A stretch of DNA of 64,000 nt from CALOCY01 sp942491975 (GCA_942491975.1 CALOCY010000004.1:2046001-2110000), one strand, 5' to 3'; positions 43,108 through 52,816 are shown, numbered from the stretch's first letter. The notes: generated by a model not told the origin, from the letters alone. Program-made: numbers and translations.

Positions 43108-46100
43108 ATGAAAAGAAATGCAGTGGTATGGGGAATTGCTACTGGTATATTTATTAGTATAATAAACATTACTATAGCTTTCTCACAACCAACAGTTACG
43201 CGTAACGATTTGTTTCGCATTGACCGGGTTCAATATTTTACCGGAGAAGACAATCACTGGGGATATTACCGAACAGAAATAGCCATTCCTGAAGGTGAGA
43301 TTTGGCGGGCTGTTGCAGATGTAGGTGAACAAGGCGTTGTTTATGTCAACGGGATAAAAGCAGGCCAGAAACCTGAACTGATTCGCAATCAGCAATATAC
43401 AGGATCAATAACAACATTTTCTATTGATTTGGCTCCTTACCTAATTGCTGGTCAGCAAAACAGCATTGCCCTCTATTTTGTAGGTTTCAATGATCCTAAT
43501 ATGATCTGGCCAACCACTTTTTTTCAGGGGAAGATTATTTTGGCAACAGGTGAAACAACCCTGCTCGACCTGACTCCTGATAATGAGGATTTAACATGGA
43601 AAATCAACGATAAAGGAACTGATGGTTGGACGGAAACCGGTTTTAACGACAGTACATGGGGAAATGTGGTTAATCTTCCAATAGAAAAACCTAAAAATTC
43701 ATTCTATTTTAATGAGCGTTGGGCAGGCTATGATGGCAGGTTGGTTTTTGAAAATCCAACAGGTAACGAAGATCAGTTGTACTACAATTATAGTGATTCC
43801 TCCACGATAAATGTACTTACCCCTGTTGGCTTGTCAGGCACAATACATTGGGAGATACATAAAGTAAATGAGGGAGGCACATATTCTGCCCATAGCACTG
43901 GTTCCCAGGCTGACTTTGCACAATCAGCAACCACAAAAACGTATAGCCTGAATTTAGGAAACCTGGAAAGAGGTATCTATACGCTTCAGGCCTACTTAGA
44001 GAATGACGGGATAGTTATTGAATCACGTTTGCCTGAACCATTGGTTGTTTTTGGAAAAATTCCATTGACAGAAGTTGAAGCAGACAGCATTGAGGCAGGA
44101 CTGGATTATTCCCTTGAAGGGGAAATAGACTTTACAACTGAACCTTCATGGAAAGAGACTATCAAGCCAATTGGCGAAGCTGTCGATTCATCCATTGTTG
44201 TTACCAATGGCGACCTGACGTACCGCGAAACCTGGTCAGAGTCTAACTCGGGCAGTATGTTTTCATATCAGCACACGTTTCAACATCCCGGCGACTGGTA
44301 TCTGCTGGTACTTGAATATCCTGATGATGCCCGAAGAAAGACAGGCCTTTCAATTACACGGACCGAAGATTACGAAAATTACGTACCTATTGACTGGTCG
44401 CGGACAGAGAGTGGTGTATCTGTGATTTCCGGGATTAAGTTCCCCCTGACCAATCAGATGAAAGAGCTAAAATGGATTCACAGGGCAGATCCGGGATTGC
44501 ACGTGATTGATGTTGTAACACTCTTAACAGGTCAACCTGCTGCCGCAAAAAGCCTGAAGATCTATCACATTAACGGGCACCTGCCGGCATTAAAGGTGGA
44601 TTCGGATAAGGAGCGCCGTTTGGGAATTTATACGGAACGTGCCAGGCACCTGGGTATTAATTTCGGGATAAAAGACCCTTCCCCCCTTGCAAATACATAC
44701 AATTACATGGGATTTGACATGCTTCAATCCAGGACACAGCGTTTGCTCTGGCAACTGGACGTGGCAGAACACTATGTAGAGTACATGAAATTCATGGGGC
44801 AGAACCTTCATATAAACGGGGTGTACCAATACAACGGGATAAATACCCCGTACACTCCCCCTGATCGAATCCAAACAGCACGTGTAATCACCGATATACA
44901 GGATGTATTGTTACGGGTTTTTAATGCCAATAATATTGATGCCCTGGCAAATGTTCAATATACCCTACATGCCCCCATGATGAGATCTAAGGCACTAAAA
45001 GTAAACGGCTTAACAACTGATGCATTCAGGCCTGTTGATAAAACCGGAACCCCGGCTACCAACCACGAACTGTTTCAGCAAACACGTATTACCAGCCCCG
45101 AAGTTCAGGAGGCCTATTTTTACATGATAGAAGACCTGTCGCTTAAGTTTCACAAAACACCTGCCTGGAAAGGATTGTACTTATGGGTTGGCCCTACCAT
45201 TGGCTTTCCCTCCTTTTATGCCCCCTTGGGGTACAGCATGTCAGGTCCCCCATACCCCAAACCACTCAACTTTGATTTCGCTGATGAAGTAATCGAAATT
45301 TTTGAATCGCAAACAGGGATTGATGTACCTGGCACTGACGGTGATGAAGGACGTTTTATGGAGCGTTACAATTTTTTGGTTGAAAATGAGTTAAACAAAA
45401 CAGACTGGCTTGACTGGAGATGTAATTATGTCCACGATTTAGCCCTTCGTATAAGGGACTCTGTTCACCAATACCGAAATGACGCGGAAATTATTCAGGG
45501 GTTTTACGTGGACATTCCGGGTATTGATAAATGGGTGCACAGCGATAAAAGCTATCTGGAAACACTTCGGGAATTCAGCCTCGACCCGACGTTGTATAAA
45601 AATGACGATCATATGTGGGTCTCGCGCTATTTATACCCTACAGAACGAAATTTTCAGGAAGGGGTGAATAAATTTCCACACAATGCATTTCTGAAAAGTT
45701 ACGCAAGTGCCTGGGAACATCATGTGAGCCCTGAAGTTATTGCTGCATACAACCAAAATGAAAACAGGCGCGTGGTTACCTTACATGAAACCTGGACAGA
45801 ATTAGATTATTATTATCAGGAAGCTCCTGATGGTAACTATAAATGGCCTGTGGGAAACAGGGGGCGTTTCTTAAGTAAATACAGCGATCGTTTTGCTTTG
45901 GAAAACTTTGTGCAATCAATGATTGGAGCCGATCCGCAAATGTTAATTCATGGTTTCACTGATGTGGGGATTATGGTGGCACACGACCAGATAATGCGCA
46001 ATTTCACAAAAATATTCACAGCATTGCCCGCACAAAAATTTCAGGAAACACTGGGGACAACTTTTACGTCAAACCTGGTAGTACGCGACCTGCAACTGGG

Positions 46101-49100
46101 AAATGAGTATTGGTTTTATGTGGTTAACCCGGGCTATTGGAGTACACATGCAGAAATTCAGCTTAATAATATTTCAGCAATTACCAACATCAGGACAAAT
46201 AAAACACTCACTGTTTCAAACAATAAGCTGGGGTTGGAGTTAGAACCTTATGAAATTGTCGCATTCAAAGCATCAGGAAACGGCAACATCAGCTCATTTG
46301 AAATTGATGACTTATCAAATGAAGCACTGGCCCATGTTAGGGGCTTAATATCCCTGGGCAAATATTTGTACCCGCAATATGCCAACCTCTGCCTGCTCAT
46401 TCAAACAGACGATGATAAACAATTTATTGCTAACCAGGCTGAACTTGCTGAACAGGATCTACTGAATAAAGAATATGCAGCAGCCTGGTCGAAAGTAACC
46501 AACTGGCGCTATTTCCGCCTGGCTTACGATGAAGTTTTACATAACGTCTCGGCTGCACCCGGATTTCACGATCAGCAAAGCGCCCCTTTTACGGTTGATC
46601 TGGATGCCTCCCTCTCAATGTCGTATCGTGAACCGATTGTATCCTATACCTGGAATTTTGGTGACGGTACAGACGGATTGGGAAAAAACACATCACACAC
46701 CTACAGTGATCCGGGAGTATATCTGGTGACATTGACGGTGAAAGACAGGGCTGGCCGTGAAAGATCACTGATGAAAGAAATTACCATTTGCGACGAGAAT
46801 TATGCCGACATCAACAATGATGGTACAATTGATGATACTGACCTGGATATTGTTTCCACATATTTTGGTAAAACCGCTGTTGATGAAAACTGGTATGAAC
46901 GGGTTGATTTTGATGAAAATGACTCCATTGATATTCAGGATATCATATTTGTTGCCAGGCGGTATGGAGACGCCTGTGACGGGGTGAGTACCTTAATTCC
47001 CGAAGGGCAAATTGCTTACTGGCCTTTTGAAAATAACCTGCAGGATCAGGTAAATGGCAATGAAGGTACATTTTTTGGGGGCAATGAAACAGAAGCTTAT
47101 GTTGAAGGCAAATTTGGCAAATCTTTTCGGTTTGACGGGATTGATGACTTTATTGACATTCCCGATGATCCTTCATTAAACATAACTGATGAAATGACCA
47201 TAAGCGTTTGGGTTAATGTAGATTTAGAAGATACTGCCCCAACCCATCAACCCATTCTTATAAAAATTGAAGGTAATGAAGGATTTCGTTTTGTTGTTGT
47301 GTCTTCTGCACAATTGATGCTACGGGTTGACAATGCACTTGTTTTTGACCACTACCCTGATGATGATAACTGGCACCACCTGGCAGGTGTATTTGATTCA
47401 GGAATTGCAAAATTGTACATTGATGGGATCATGGTACAGGAAAACGATCTGGGTATGGAACAGATCAGTTCAACAAACTCGGTATTCAGACTTGGAAAGA
47501 CCATAGCCGGCTGGCTGGCTGAAGATGCCTTTTTCAAGGGAATGATGGACGACCTACGCCTCTATAACAGGGCATTAACAGATCAGGAAGTACTCAAAAT
47601 ATATCACCATATTGTTACCGACTGGGAACCTGTTGTTAACGGAACAGGACCGGGAGATGATACCGTGAGCCTCACCATTAATCCCCTCACAACAGAAAGA
47701 GACATCTCTGTAAACAGGAGTTTTTCAAAAAACATTGAGATTGCTGATGCTCAGGGTGTATATGCATTCCAGCTTGAACTGGATTATGAAAATGAAAAAC
47801 TTCAGGCAGCTATTGATGAAAACCTGACAGGTCATTTTCTTTCCAACAACGGGCAGGATCATATCTACTGCATACCTCCTGATAGTTCAGGACAGGGGAA
47901 AGTAAAAATAGCATGTACATGTACAGGAGATGCAGCCGGGATAAGCGGGAGTGGCCTTTTAGCCAATGTTGGTTTTACCATCAATCCTCCCGAAAACTTT
48001 GAACAATTTCCCGACACCTGTGAGATTGTACTCTCTGCTATTAAAGTTGTTGATTCTAAGTCAGTTGAAATACAAAAAACCATTACTAATGGAAAAATTA
48101 TTGTACATAACTCACCAAAGATATTGAATACGTTAAAAAACACAACAGTTTGTGAAGGGGAACAGGCAATATTTACAATTTTAGCCGAGGGGGAAGGACT
48201 GAGCTATCAATGGTTTAAGAATGATGTTCCATTAAGCCATACAACCCACACATTGACCATTGAAAATGCCTTCTTAAATGATCAAGGAGAGTACTACTGC
48301 ATCGTGAAGAATCGTTTTAATACAACAAAAACATCAAATACTGCATTACTCAATGTTTATCCGGCTTATGAAGAAACTGTTAAACGATCTATCTGCGAAG
48401 GGGAATCCTATTTTGCAGGAGGTGCAGATCAAAAAAACAGTGGTAGTTATAGAGATATTTATTTCAGCATTCTCGGTTGTGATAGTGTTGTTGTTACCGA
48501 ACTCACTATCCAGCCAATTCATCAGGATACCGTTAAAGCATCAGTTTGCGAAGGCGAAAGCTATTACGCAGAAGGGGCAGACCAAACCGAAAGCGGGCTT
48601 TATACCGATTATTACCAAAACGTTCCCGGTTGTGATAGTATTGTTGTTACCGAACTCACTATCCAGCCAATTCATCAGGATACTGTTAATGCATCAATCT
48701 GCGAAGGCGAAAGCTATTATGCCGAAGGAGAAGATCAAACCGAAAGCGGGCTTTATACCGATTATTACCAAAACGTTCCCGGTTGTGATAGTATTGTTGT
48801 TACCGAACTCACTATTCAGCCAATTCATCAGGATACTGTTAATGCATCAATCTGCGAAGGCGAAAGCTATTATGCCGAAGGAGAAGACCAAACCGAAAGT
48901 GGACTTTATACCAATTATTACCAAGGCATATTCGGGTGCGACAGCATCGTTATAACAGATTTAGCAGTTTATCCGGTCTACGAAACAATTGTTGATACAA
49001 CAATAGAAGAGGGTAACAGTTACTATGCAGGAGGGGATGATCAAACAGATGAAGGAACCTATTTCGACTACCTCCGGTCAACACATGGCTGCGATAGTAC

Positions 49101-49377
49101 AATTATTACAAACCTGAGCATCTCAACCGGAACAACGGGTACGGTCTATTCATTCGATAACAGCATCAATGTATTTCCAATCCCTACCCGTAAAATGTTA
49201 TATATTGAAGCCAATTACCTTGATCATGTTAAACTGTTTGATGTTACCGGAAATTTTCTTTATAAAACAGAAGATGGGAAAATCGATTTCTCAGGTTATT
49301 CCGAAGGATTTTATTTTATCAGGATCGTTGACATTAAAGGGAACAATGTAACCAAAAAAGTTATTTACAAAAAATAG
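43108..49377 (+). CDS. Large secreted multidomain protein with dockerin, cohesin-like and T9SS sorting domains
   Basis: The product has 2,089 residues and a signal peptide (1-27). Order: jelly-roll-like module (about 30-200) with DGWTETGFNDSTWG; a linker beta region; a central alpha/beta part (about 490-1080) that looks like a TIM-barrel glycosidase but fits no family I know; PKD domain near 1150-1225 (SYTWNFGDGTDG, VTLTVKD); dockerin with two calcium loops (DINNDGTIDDTDL, DFDENDSIDIQDI) near 1230-1290; LamG near 1294-1498; cohesin-like domain near 1519-1668; Ig domain to about 1750; five 51-residue repeats; T9SS type A tail (last 80). No promoter match was found. Polysaccharide binding or degradation is likely. 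Confidence 0.85.
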   Translation: MKRNAVVWGIATGIFISIINITIAFSQPTVTRNDLFRIDRVQYFTGEDNHWGYYRTEIAIPEGEIWRAVADVGEQGVVYVNGIKAGQKPELIRNQQYTGSITTFSIDLAPYLIAGQQNSIALYFVGFNDPNMIWPTTFFQGKIILATGETTLLDLTPDNEDLTWKINDKGTDGWTETGFNDSTWGNVVNLPIEKPKNSFYFNERWAGYDGRLVFENPTGNEDQLYYNYSDSSTINVLTPVGLSGTIHWEIHKVNEGGTYSAHSTGSQADFAQSATTKTYSLNLGNLERGIYTLQAYLENDGIVIESRLPEPLVVFGKIPLTEVEADSIEAGLDYSLEGEIDFTTEPSWKETIKPIGEAVDSSIVVTNGDLTYRETWSESNSGSMFSYQHTFQHPGDWYLLVLEYPDDARRKTGLSITRTEDYENYVPIDWSRTESGVSVISGIKFPLTNQMKELKWIHRADPGLHVIDVVTLLTGQPAAAKSLKIYHINGHLPALKVDSDKERRLGIYTERARHLGINFGIKDPSPLANTYNYMGFDMLQSRTQRLLWQLDVAEHYVEYMKFMGQNLHINGVYQYNGINTPYTPPDRIQTARVITDIQDVLLRVFNANNIDALANVQYTLHAPMMRSKALKVNGLTTDAFRPVDKTGTPATNHELFQQTRITSPEVQEAYFYMIEDLSLKFHKTPAWKGLYLWVGPTIGFPSFYAPLGYSMSGPPYPKPLNFDFADEVIEIFESQTGIDVPGTDGDEGRFMERYNFLVENELNKTDWLDWRCNYVHDLALRIRDSVHQYRNDAEIIQGFYVDIPGIDKWVHSDKSYLETLREFSLDPTLYKNDDHMWVSRYLYPTERNFQEGVNKFPHNAFLKSYASAWEHHVSPEVIAAYNQNENRRVVTLHETWTELDYYYQEAPDGNYKWPVGNRGRFLSKYSDRFALENFVQSMIGADPQMLIHGFTDVGIMVAHDQIMRNFTKIFTALPAQKFQETLGTTFTSNLVVRDLQLGNEYWFYVVNPGYWSTHAEIQLNNISAITNIRTNKTLTVSNNKLGLELEPYEIVAFKASGNGNISSFEIDDLSNEALAHVRGLISLGKYLYPQYANLCLLIQTDDDKQFIANQAELAEQDLLNKEYAAAWSKVTNWRYFRLAYDEVLHNVSAAPGFHDQQSAPFTVDLDASLSMSYREPIVSYTWNFGDGTDGLGKNTSHTYSDPGVYLVTLTVKDRAGRERSLMKEITICDENYADINNDGTIDDTDLDIVSTYFGKTAVDENWYERVDFDENDSIDIQDIIFVARRYGDACDGVSTLIPEGQIAYWPFENNLQDQVNGNEGTFFGGNETEAYVEGKFGKSFRFDGIDDFIDIPDDPSLNITDEMTISVWVNVDLEDTAPTHQPILIKIEGNEGFRFVVVSSAQLMLRVDNALVFDHYPDDDNWHHLAGVFDSGIAKLYIDGIMVQENDLGMEQISSTNSVFRLGKTIAGWLAEDAFFKGMMDDLRLYNRALTDQEVLKIYHHIVTDWEPVVNGTGPGDDTVSLTINPLTTERDISVNRSFSKNIEIADAQGVYAFQLELDYENEKLQAAIDENLTGHFLSNNGQDHIYCIPPDSSGQGKVKIACTCTGDAAGISGSGLLANVGFTINPPENFEQFPDTCEIVLSAIKVVDSKSVEIQKTITNGKIIVHNSPKILNTLKNTTVCEGEQAIFTILAEGEGLSYQWFKNDVPLSHTTHTLTIENAFLNDQGEYYCIVKNRFNTTKTSNTALLNVYPAYEETVKRSICEGESYFAGGADQKNSGSYRDIYFSILGCDSVVVTELTIQPIHQDTVKASVCEGESYYAEGADQTESGLYTDYYQNVPGCDSIVVTELTIQPIHQDTVNASICEGESYYAEGEDQTESGLYTDYYQNVPGCDSIVVTELTIQPIHQDTVNASICEGESYYAEGEDQTESGLYTNYYQGIFGCDSIVITDLAVYPVYETIVDTTIEEGNSYYAGGDDQTDEGTYFDYLRSTHGCDSTIITNLSISTGTTGTVYSFDNSINVFPIPTRKMLYIEANYLDHVKLFDVTGNFLYKTEDGKIDFSGYSEGFYFIRIVDIKGNNVTKKVIYKK
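48394..49125 (+). repeat. Five tandem 153-bp coding repeats
   Basis: Repeat units start at 48394, 48547, 48700, 48853 and 49006, exactly 153 bases apart. Each encodes about 51 residues with CEGESYYAEGEDQTESGLYT and GCDSIVVTELTIQP. Copies 2 to 4 are nearly identical in DNA; copies 1 and 5 are diverged and copy 5 has lost the first cysteine (IEEGNSYY). The pattern of CxGxSY and GCDS is known from Bacteroidota surface proteins. Confidence 0.93.
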
Positions 49378-49461
49378 CTGCTACATACATAATAATGCCC
49401 GATTTTCATGAATCAATGTTAAATTTACAAGCAGGTAAAACGCATACAAAAAAACGAATAG

Positions 49462-50220
49462 ATGAAACCAATTGTTTTGATAACCGGGGCTACCGCAGGT
49501 ATAGGAGAAGCAACTGCCGAACTGTTTGCATGCGAACAATACCCGGTCATTATTACCGGACGACGTCATGAAAAGCTTGAAGCACTAAAAACAACGCTTA
49601 CGTCGAAATACAACGCCCGTGTATTCCCGCTCCACTTTGATGTAAGGGATAAATCACAGGTAGACAACGCGATTGATTCCCTTCCTGACGATTGGAAGGA
49701 GATCGGAATTTTGATTAATAATGCGGGGCTTGCTGCAGGGCTTAATCCGGTACACGAAGGAGCAGTGGACGATTGGGAGCGCATGATCGACACCAACGTA
49801 AAAGGGTTGCTTTACATGACCCGGAAGATCTCCCCCGGCATGGTAAAAAACCAAAGCGGCCACATTATCAACGTATCATCCATTGCCGGCAAAGAGGTAT
49901 ATCCGAACGGAAATGTGTATTGCGGCACCAAACATGCCGTTTCGGCCCTCACCAAAGGTACACGCATCGACCTGCTGCCTCATGGAATCAAAGTAAGCTC
50001 GGTATGCCCGGGAATGGTCGAAACGGAATTTTCGCTTGTCCGTTTTAAAGGCGATGCCGAAAATGCCCAAAAGGTTTATGAGGGGTTTACACCACTCTGT
50101 GCCGAAGATGTGGCCGATACTATTTTTTATATTGCCAGCCGACCGGTGCATGTCAATATCGATGATGTATTGATTATGCCATCAGCGCAGGCGTCGGCCC
50201 GTGACCTTAGCAAAAAATAG
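49462..50220 (+). CDS. Short-chain dehydrogenase/reductase, classical SDR
   Basis: The 252-residue protein has the SDR cofactor motif TGATAGIGEA near residue 8, NNAG near residue 90, the catalytic Ser in INVSSIAGKEVYPNGNVYCG and Tyr-x-x-x-Lys (YCGTK), then CPGMVETEFSLVRF. It is closest to the YdfG/serine dehydrogenase-like group acting on 3-hydroxy acids, but substrate and NAD or NADP preference are not settled. It lies 84 bases after the large secreted protein gene, with no terminator visible between. Confidence 0.92.
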   Translation: MKPIVLITGATAGIGEATAELFACEQYPVIITGRRHEKLEALKTTLTSKYNARVFPLHFDVRDKSQVDNAIDSLPDDWKEIGILINNAGLAAGLNPVHEGAVDDWERMIDTNVKGLLYMTRKISPGMVKNQSGHIINVSSIAGKEVYPNGNVYCGTKHAVSALTKGTRIDLLPHGIKVSSVCPGMVETEFSLVRFKGDAENAQKVYEGFTPLCAEDVADTIFYIASRPVHVNIDDVLIMPSAQASARDLSKK

Positions 50221-50273
50221 CACTATTTTTATTGATAATAGTTCATTGATTTTTTGTAACTATTTGAATAGCA

Positions 50274-50359
50274 AAACTTTTCCAAAGCTTATTGGGTTTT
50301 ATTATATAACTAATTATCAATCTGTTAGTATTTTGCAAACTTCAACTTTGGAAAAGTTT
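50274..50359. repeat. 86-bp inverted-repeat element, copy A
   Basis: The element is bounded by AAACTTTTCCAAAG and its inverse CTTTGGAAAAGTTT. A second copy of identical length is at 61451-61536, about 80 percent alike. Outside this copy, AATAGTTC (50237-50244) and GAACTATT (50363-50370) form an additional outer inverted repeat. It fills most of the 219-base gap between the SDR and GT genes. No coding capacity. Confidence 0.75.
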
Positions 50360-50439
50360 AACGAACTATTGTATTAAACAATGTTAATCTTCAAAAAAAC
50401 AGTAGACCAATACCGAATTCTTAATATCTTTACGTCCTG

Positions 50440-51150
50440 ATGAAGGATTTGCATGTCATTACCCCTGTTAAAGATTCGCTGGAAACTACCCGCGAAACCA
50501 TTGAGGCGATAGCCCGTTCAACGGTATCGTTTCCCTATTTTATTTATAATGATTTTAGCGGGCCAACAACCCAAAATTATTTGGAGAAACATCAGGAGAA
50601 GTTAAACTATAAGCTGATTAACCTTGAAGAGCTTACTGACCAGCCATCGCCCAATTATAAGCTAACACTACAGAAAGCTCAGGAGAATGCACTGGCAGCA
50701 GGGGCAGGTTTGCTGATCATTGAGTCGGATGTGATTGTTTCGCCTACTACCATCAAACAGCTGTCTGACTATGCCAACCGGCTTGAAAAGTGTGGGATGG
50801 TAGCCGCCGTTACTGTCGATCACAACGGAGCATACAATTTTCCGTACAACCATGTTAAAGCAAATGATCCCGAAGTGATGAATACCGATCGCAGCCTCAG
50901 TTTTTGTTGCACCCTACTCACCCCGGCACTGCTTAAAGCATTCGATTTTCAAACACTATCGAAGAGCAAAGACTGGTATGATATTTTTATTTCACGAACT
51001 TCAAAAAGGCTGGGATTTAACAATTATCTTATCCGCAGCCTTAAAGTACTGCACCAACCCCACAGCAGCCGTCCGTGGAAGCAGTTAAAGTATGAAAAGC
51101 CGTTAAAATATTATTTTCAGAAGTTTTTTAAAGGCAGGGACCGGATTTAA
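50440..51150 (+). CDS. GT-A-fold glycosyltransferase-like protein
   Basis: The 236-residue protein starts DLHVITPVKDSLETTRETIE, typical of the GT2 nucleotide-binding half, and has LLIIESDVIVSPTTIKQLSD, where the acidic SDV is in the place of the DXD metal motif. The C-terminal part is basic and short. Sugar-nucleotide transfer to a surface glycan is probable but the donor and acceptor are unknown. It is convergent with the LPS-type kinase gene. Confidence 0.7.
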   Translation: MKDLHVITPVKDSLETTRETIEAIARSTVSFPYFIYNDFSGPTTQNYLEKHQEKLNYKLINLEELTDQPSPNYKLTLQKAQENALAAGAGLLIIESDVIVSPTTIKQLSDYANRLEKCGMVAAVTVDHNGAYNFPYNHVKANDPEVMNTDRSLSFCCTLLTPALLKAFDFQTLSKSKDWYDIFISRTSKRLGFNNYLIRSLKVLHQPHSSRPWKQLKYEKPLKYYFQKFFKGRDRI

Positions 51151-51186
51151 CCGGCATTACGTATAACCTGATTATCAGCTTCTGTG

Positions 51187-51951
51187 CTATATTTTTATTG
51201 CATGCAGGATTCTTTTCACACGTTGCCGTCGTGACCTGAATTTCTGGTATTTCCGGCTCATTTCAATCAATTGTTGCACACATGCTTCAGGCGAAGTACC
51301 GGTAAACTCACCATACGCTTCACCAATAATGTGATAGTTCTCTTCGGAAGTATGCAGTTGTTTAAGGTTTTCCAGCCCTTTTTCCCAATTGATGGCAACA
51401 AATTTCATCCTGTTCAGGTCAATAAGACTAAATTCAAATGTCCCGTTTTCCTCTCTTTTTATAAGTATATTTCCCGGAGAATAGTCAAGATGAAATACCC
51501 CGTTGCGGTGTAGTGTTTCGATGGTATACCGGGTAAATGCCTTCAATATCTCTCTCTTCCCCCCTACCTTATCGAGCAGCACATCACGTATGGTAAAATC
51601 GTAATTGTACTGTAGGCACACGTAATAGCTCCGGCTGATGAACCCGTTTTCATATATTTCAATCCATGCTACAGGAACGGGTGTTTTCACGCCACAGGAG
51701 ACCAACCGCGAAGCGTATTCGAAAGAGCGCCGTGCCTTTGAACGACGGATATAGCTATAAGCCAGCCGATTTATCAGGTTAGGGACTTTGAACCCCTTCA
51801 CATTCAACCGCAAACCATCTACTTCAACTACTTTTACTTCGTTACGCACTTTGTAGATGGTTTCGCCCGAACTATTGAATTGCCCGTCAAGCTGCTCTAT
51901 AAATGAAGTGAGTGCCTTGTAAACAGTATTTATAACGTATTTTGTATGCAT
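51187..51951 (-). CDS. Lipopolysaccharide-type kinase (Kdo/WaaP/RIO-like)
   Basis: The product has 254 residues from the ATG at 51951. The catalytic loop HLDYSPGNIL carries the Asp and Asn of the kinase fold, the DFG-like segment is LIDLNRM, and the ATP-anchoring Lys is in NVKGFKVPNL. The family phosphorylates heptose or Kdo in lipopolysaccharide core. It faces the GT-A-like gene and may act on the same glycan. The frame reaches a TTG at 51996 within an upstream palindrome, which I do not take as the start. Confidence 0.85.
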   Translation of the reverse strand: MHTKYVINTVYKALTSFIEQLDGQFNSSGETIYKVRNEVKVVEVDGLRLNVKGFKVPNLINRLAYSYIRRSKARRSFEYASRLVSCGVKTPVPVAWIEIYENGFISRSYYVCLQYNYDFTIRDVLLDKVGGKREILKAFTRYTIETLHRNGVFHLDYSPGNILIKREENGTFEFSLIDLNRMKFVAINWEKGLENLKQLHTSEENYHIIGEAYGEFTGTSPEACVQQLIEMSRKYQKFRSRRQRVKRILHAIKI

Positions 51952-51971
51952 AATTCGTTTTACCTCATCCC

Positions 51972-51997
51972 CTTGAAGGTTTCTGAAAACCTTCAAG
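51972..51997. repeat. Interspersed palindrome (GAAGGTTT type)
   Basis: An 11-bp perfect stem CTTGAAGGTTT/AAACCTTCAAG with a 4-base loop lies between the nitroreductase stop and the kinase ATG. No T-tract follows, so it is not a plain terminator. It belongs to the palindrome family of this region. Confidence 0.7.
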
Positions 51998-52028
51998 AGT
52001 AACTATCTAACGAGATTTAAGTCTGTCT

Positions 52029-52781
52029 TTAGCCTTCGTTATTCATAAACCCCTGTTCACGCAGCACATCAAGCAGCACCTTCGAAAAGTGCTCGTTGTC
52101 GGCTTTTTTGTAGCGCACATCGGTGAATACCTGCGCCAACGTCTCTTTATCGTTTTCTTCGATAAACTGTTTCATCTCGGGAAGTGACTCCTTGTACGCA
52201 TATATCGTATCAATCATCTCCGGGGTATAGTCGTGGTATTTTTCCCGGTGTACTACACTGTCAAGTGGTAATCTGTCGACCTGAGCAGGATCTTCAGCGG
52301 GCCAGCCCAGTGTCACAGTAGTCACCGGAACCACGCCTTTGGGCAGTTCCAGTGCTTCAATAATACCTTTAGCCATATAAGTGGTCGTACCCAGGTAGCA
52401 AACGCCCAAGCCTTTTACCTCGGCAGCAACACAAACGTTTTGGGCTGCCAGTAAAGCATCAATGGCGGCCGTAAAAAACGAGAGAAAGTTGTCATAGCCG
52501 GGCTGTGCATTGCGTTGCCTGCACCACTTGTTAAAACGGTTAAAGTCGGCGCAGAAGGTAAGCACGACCGGAGCCTGCGTGGTCATAGGCTGGTTAAAAT
52601 GCAGGGGTGCCAGTTTTTCTTTGTTATCAGCATCACGGGTCACTATAATGCTGTACACCTGCATATTCCCGGTTGTTGATGCCCGGCACCCTGCCGTAAG
52701 CAGTTCGTTTAAGAGTTCATCGGATACCGCTTTATCCGTATATTTTCGGATTGTTTTCCGGTTATTGAGTAGTTGTAGCAT
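52029..52781 (-). CDS. Nitroreductase family protein (NfsA/FRP-like)
   Basis: The 250-residue protein has the flavin-binding N terminus (LLNNRKTIRKYTDKAVSDEL, ASTTGNMQVYSIIV), a central NVCVAAEVKGLGVCYLGTTT segment and a C-terminal region with VTTVTLGWPAEDP. It would be an FMN-dependent NAD(P)H oxidoreductase; the natural substrate is unknown. It is followed by the LPS-type kinase on the same strand after a palindrome. Confidence 0.9.
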   Translation of the reverse strand: MLQLLNNRKTIRKYTDKAVSDELLNELLTAGCRASTTGNMQVYSIIVTRDADNKEKLAPLHFNQPMTTQAPVVLTFCADFNRFNKWCRQRNAQPGYDNFLSFFTAAIDALLAAQNVCVAAEVKGLGVCYLGTTTYMAKGIIEALELPKGVVPVTTVTLGWPAEDPAQVDRLPLDSVVHREKYHDYTPEMIDTIYAYKESLPEMKQFIEENDKETLAQVFTDVRYKKADNEHFSKVLLDVLREQGFMNNEG

Positions 52782-52816
52782 AATGTTATGTTTATCTTGT
52801 TCATAATTCTAAACCC

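Noticed and set aside
48353..48955. 200-codon overlapping ORF with repeated sequence
   Set aside because: It is a frame shadow of the 153-bp repeats within the secreted protein gene. The repetitive protein follows from the repeat DNA.
48394..49125. CRISPR-like regular repeats
   Set aside because: The period is 153 bases with no unique spacers and the sequence is coding throughout, so it is a protein repeat, not a CRISPR array.
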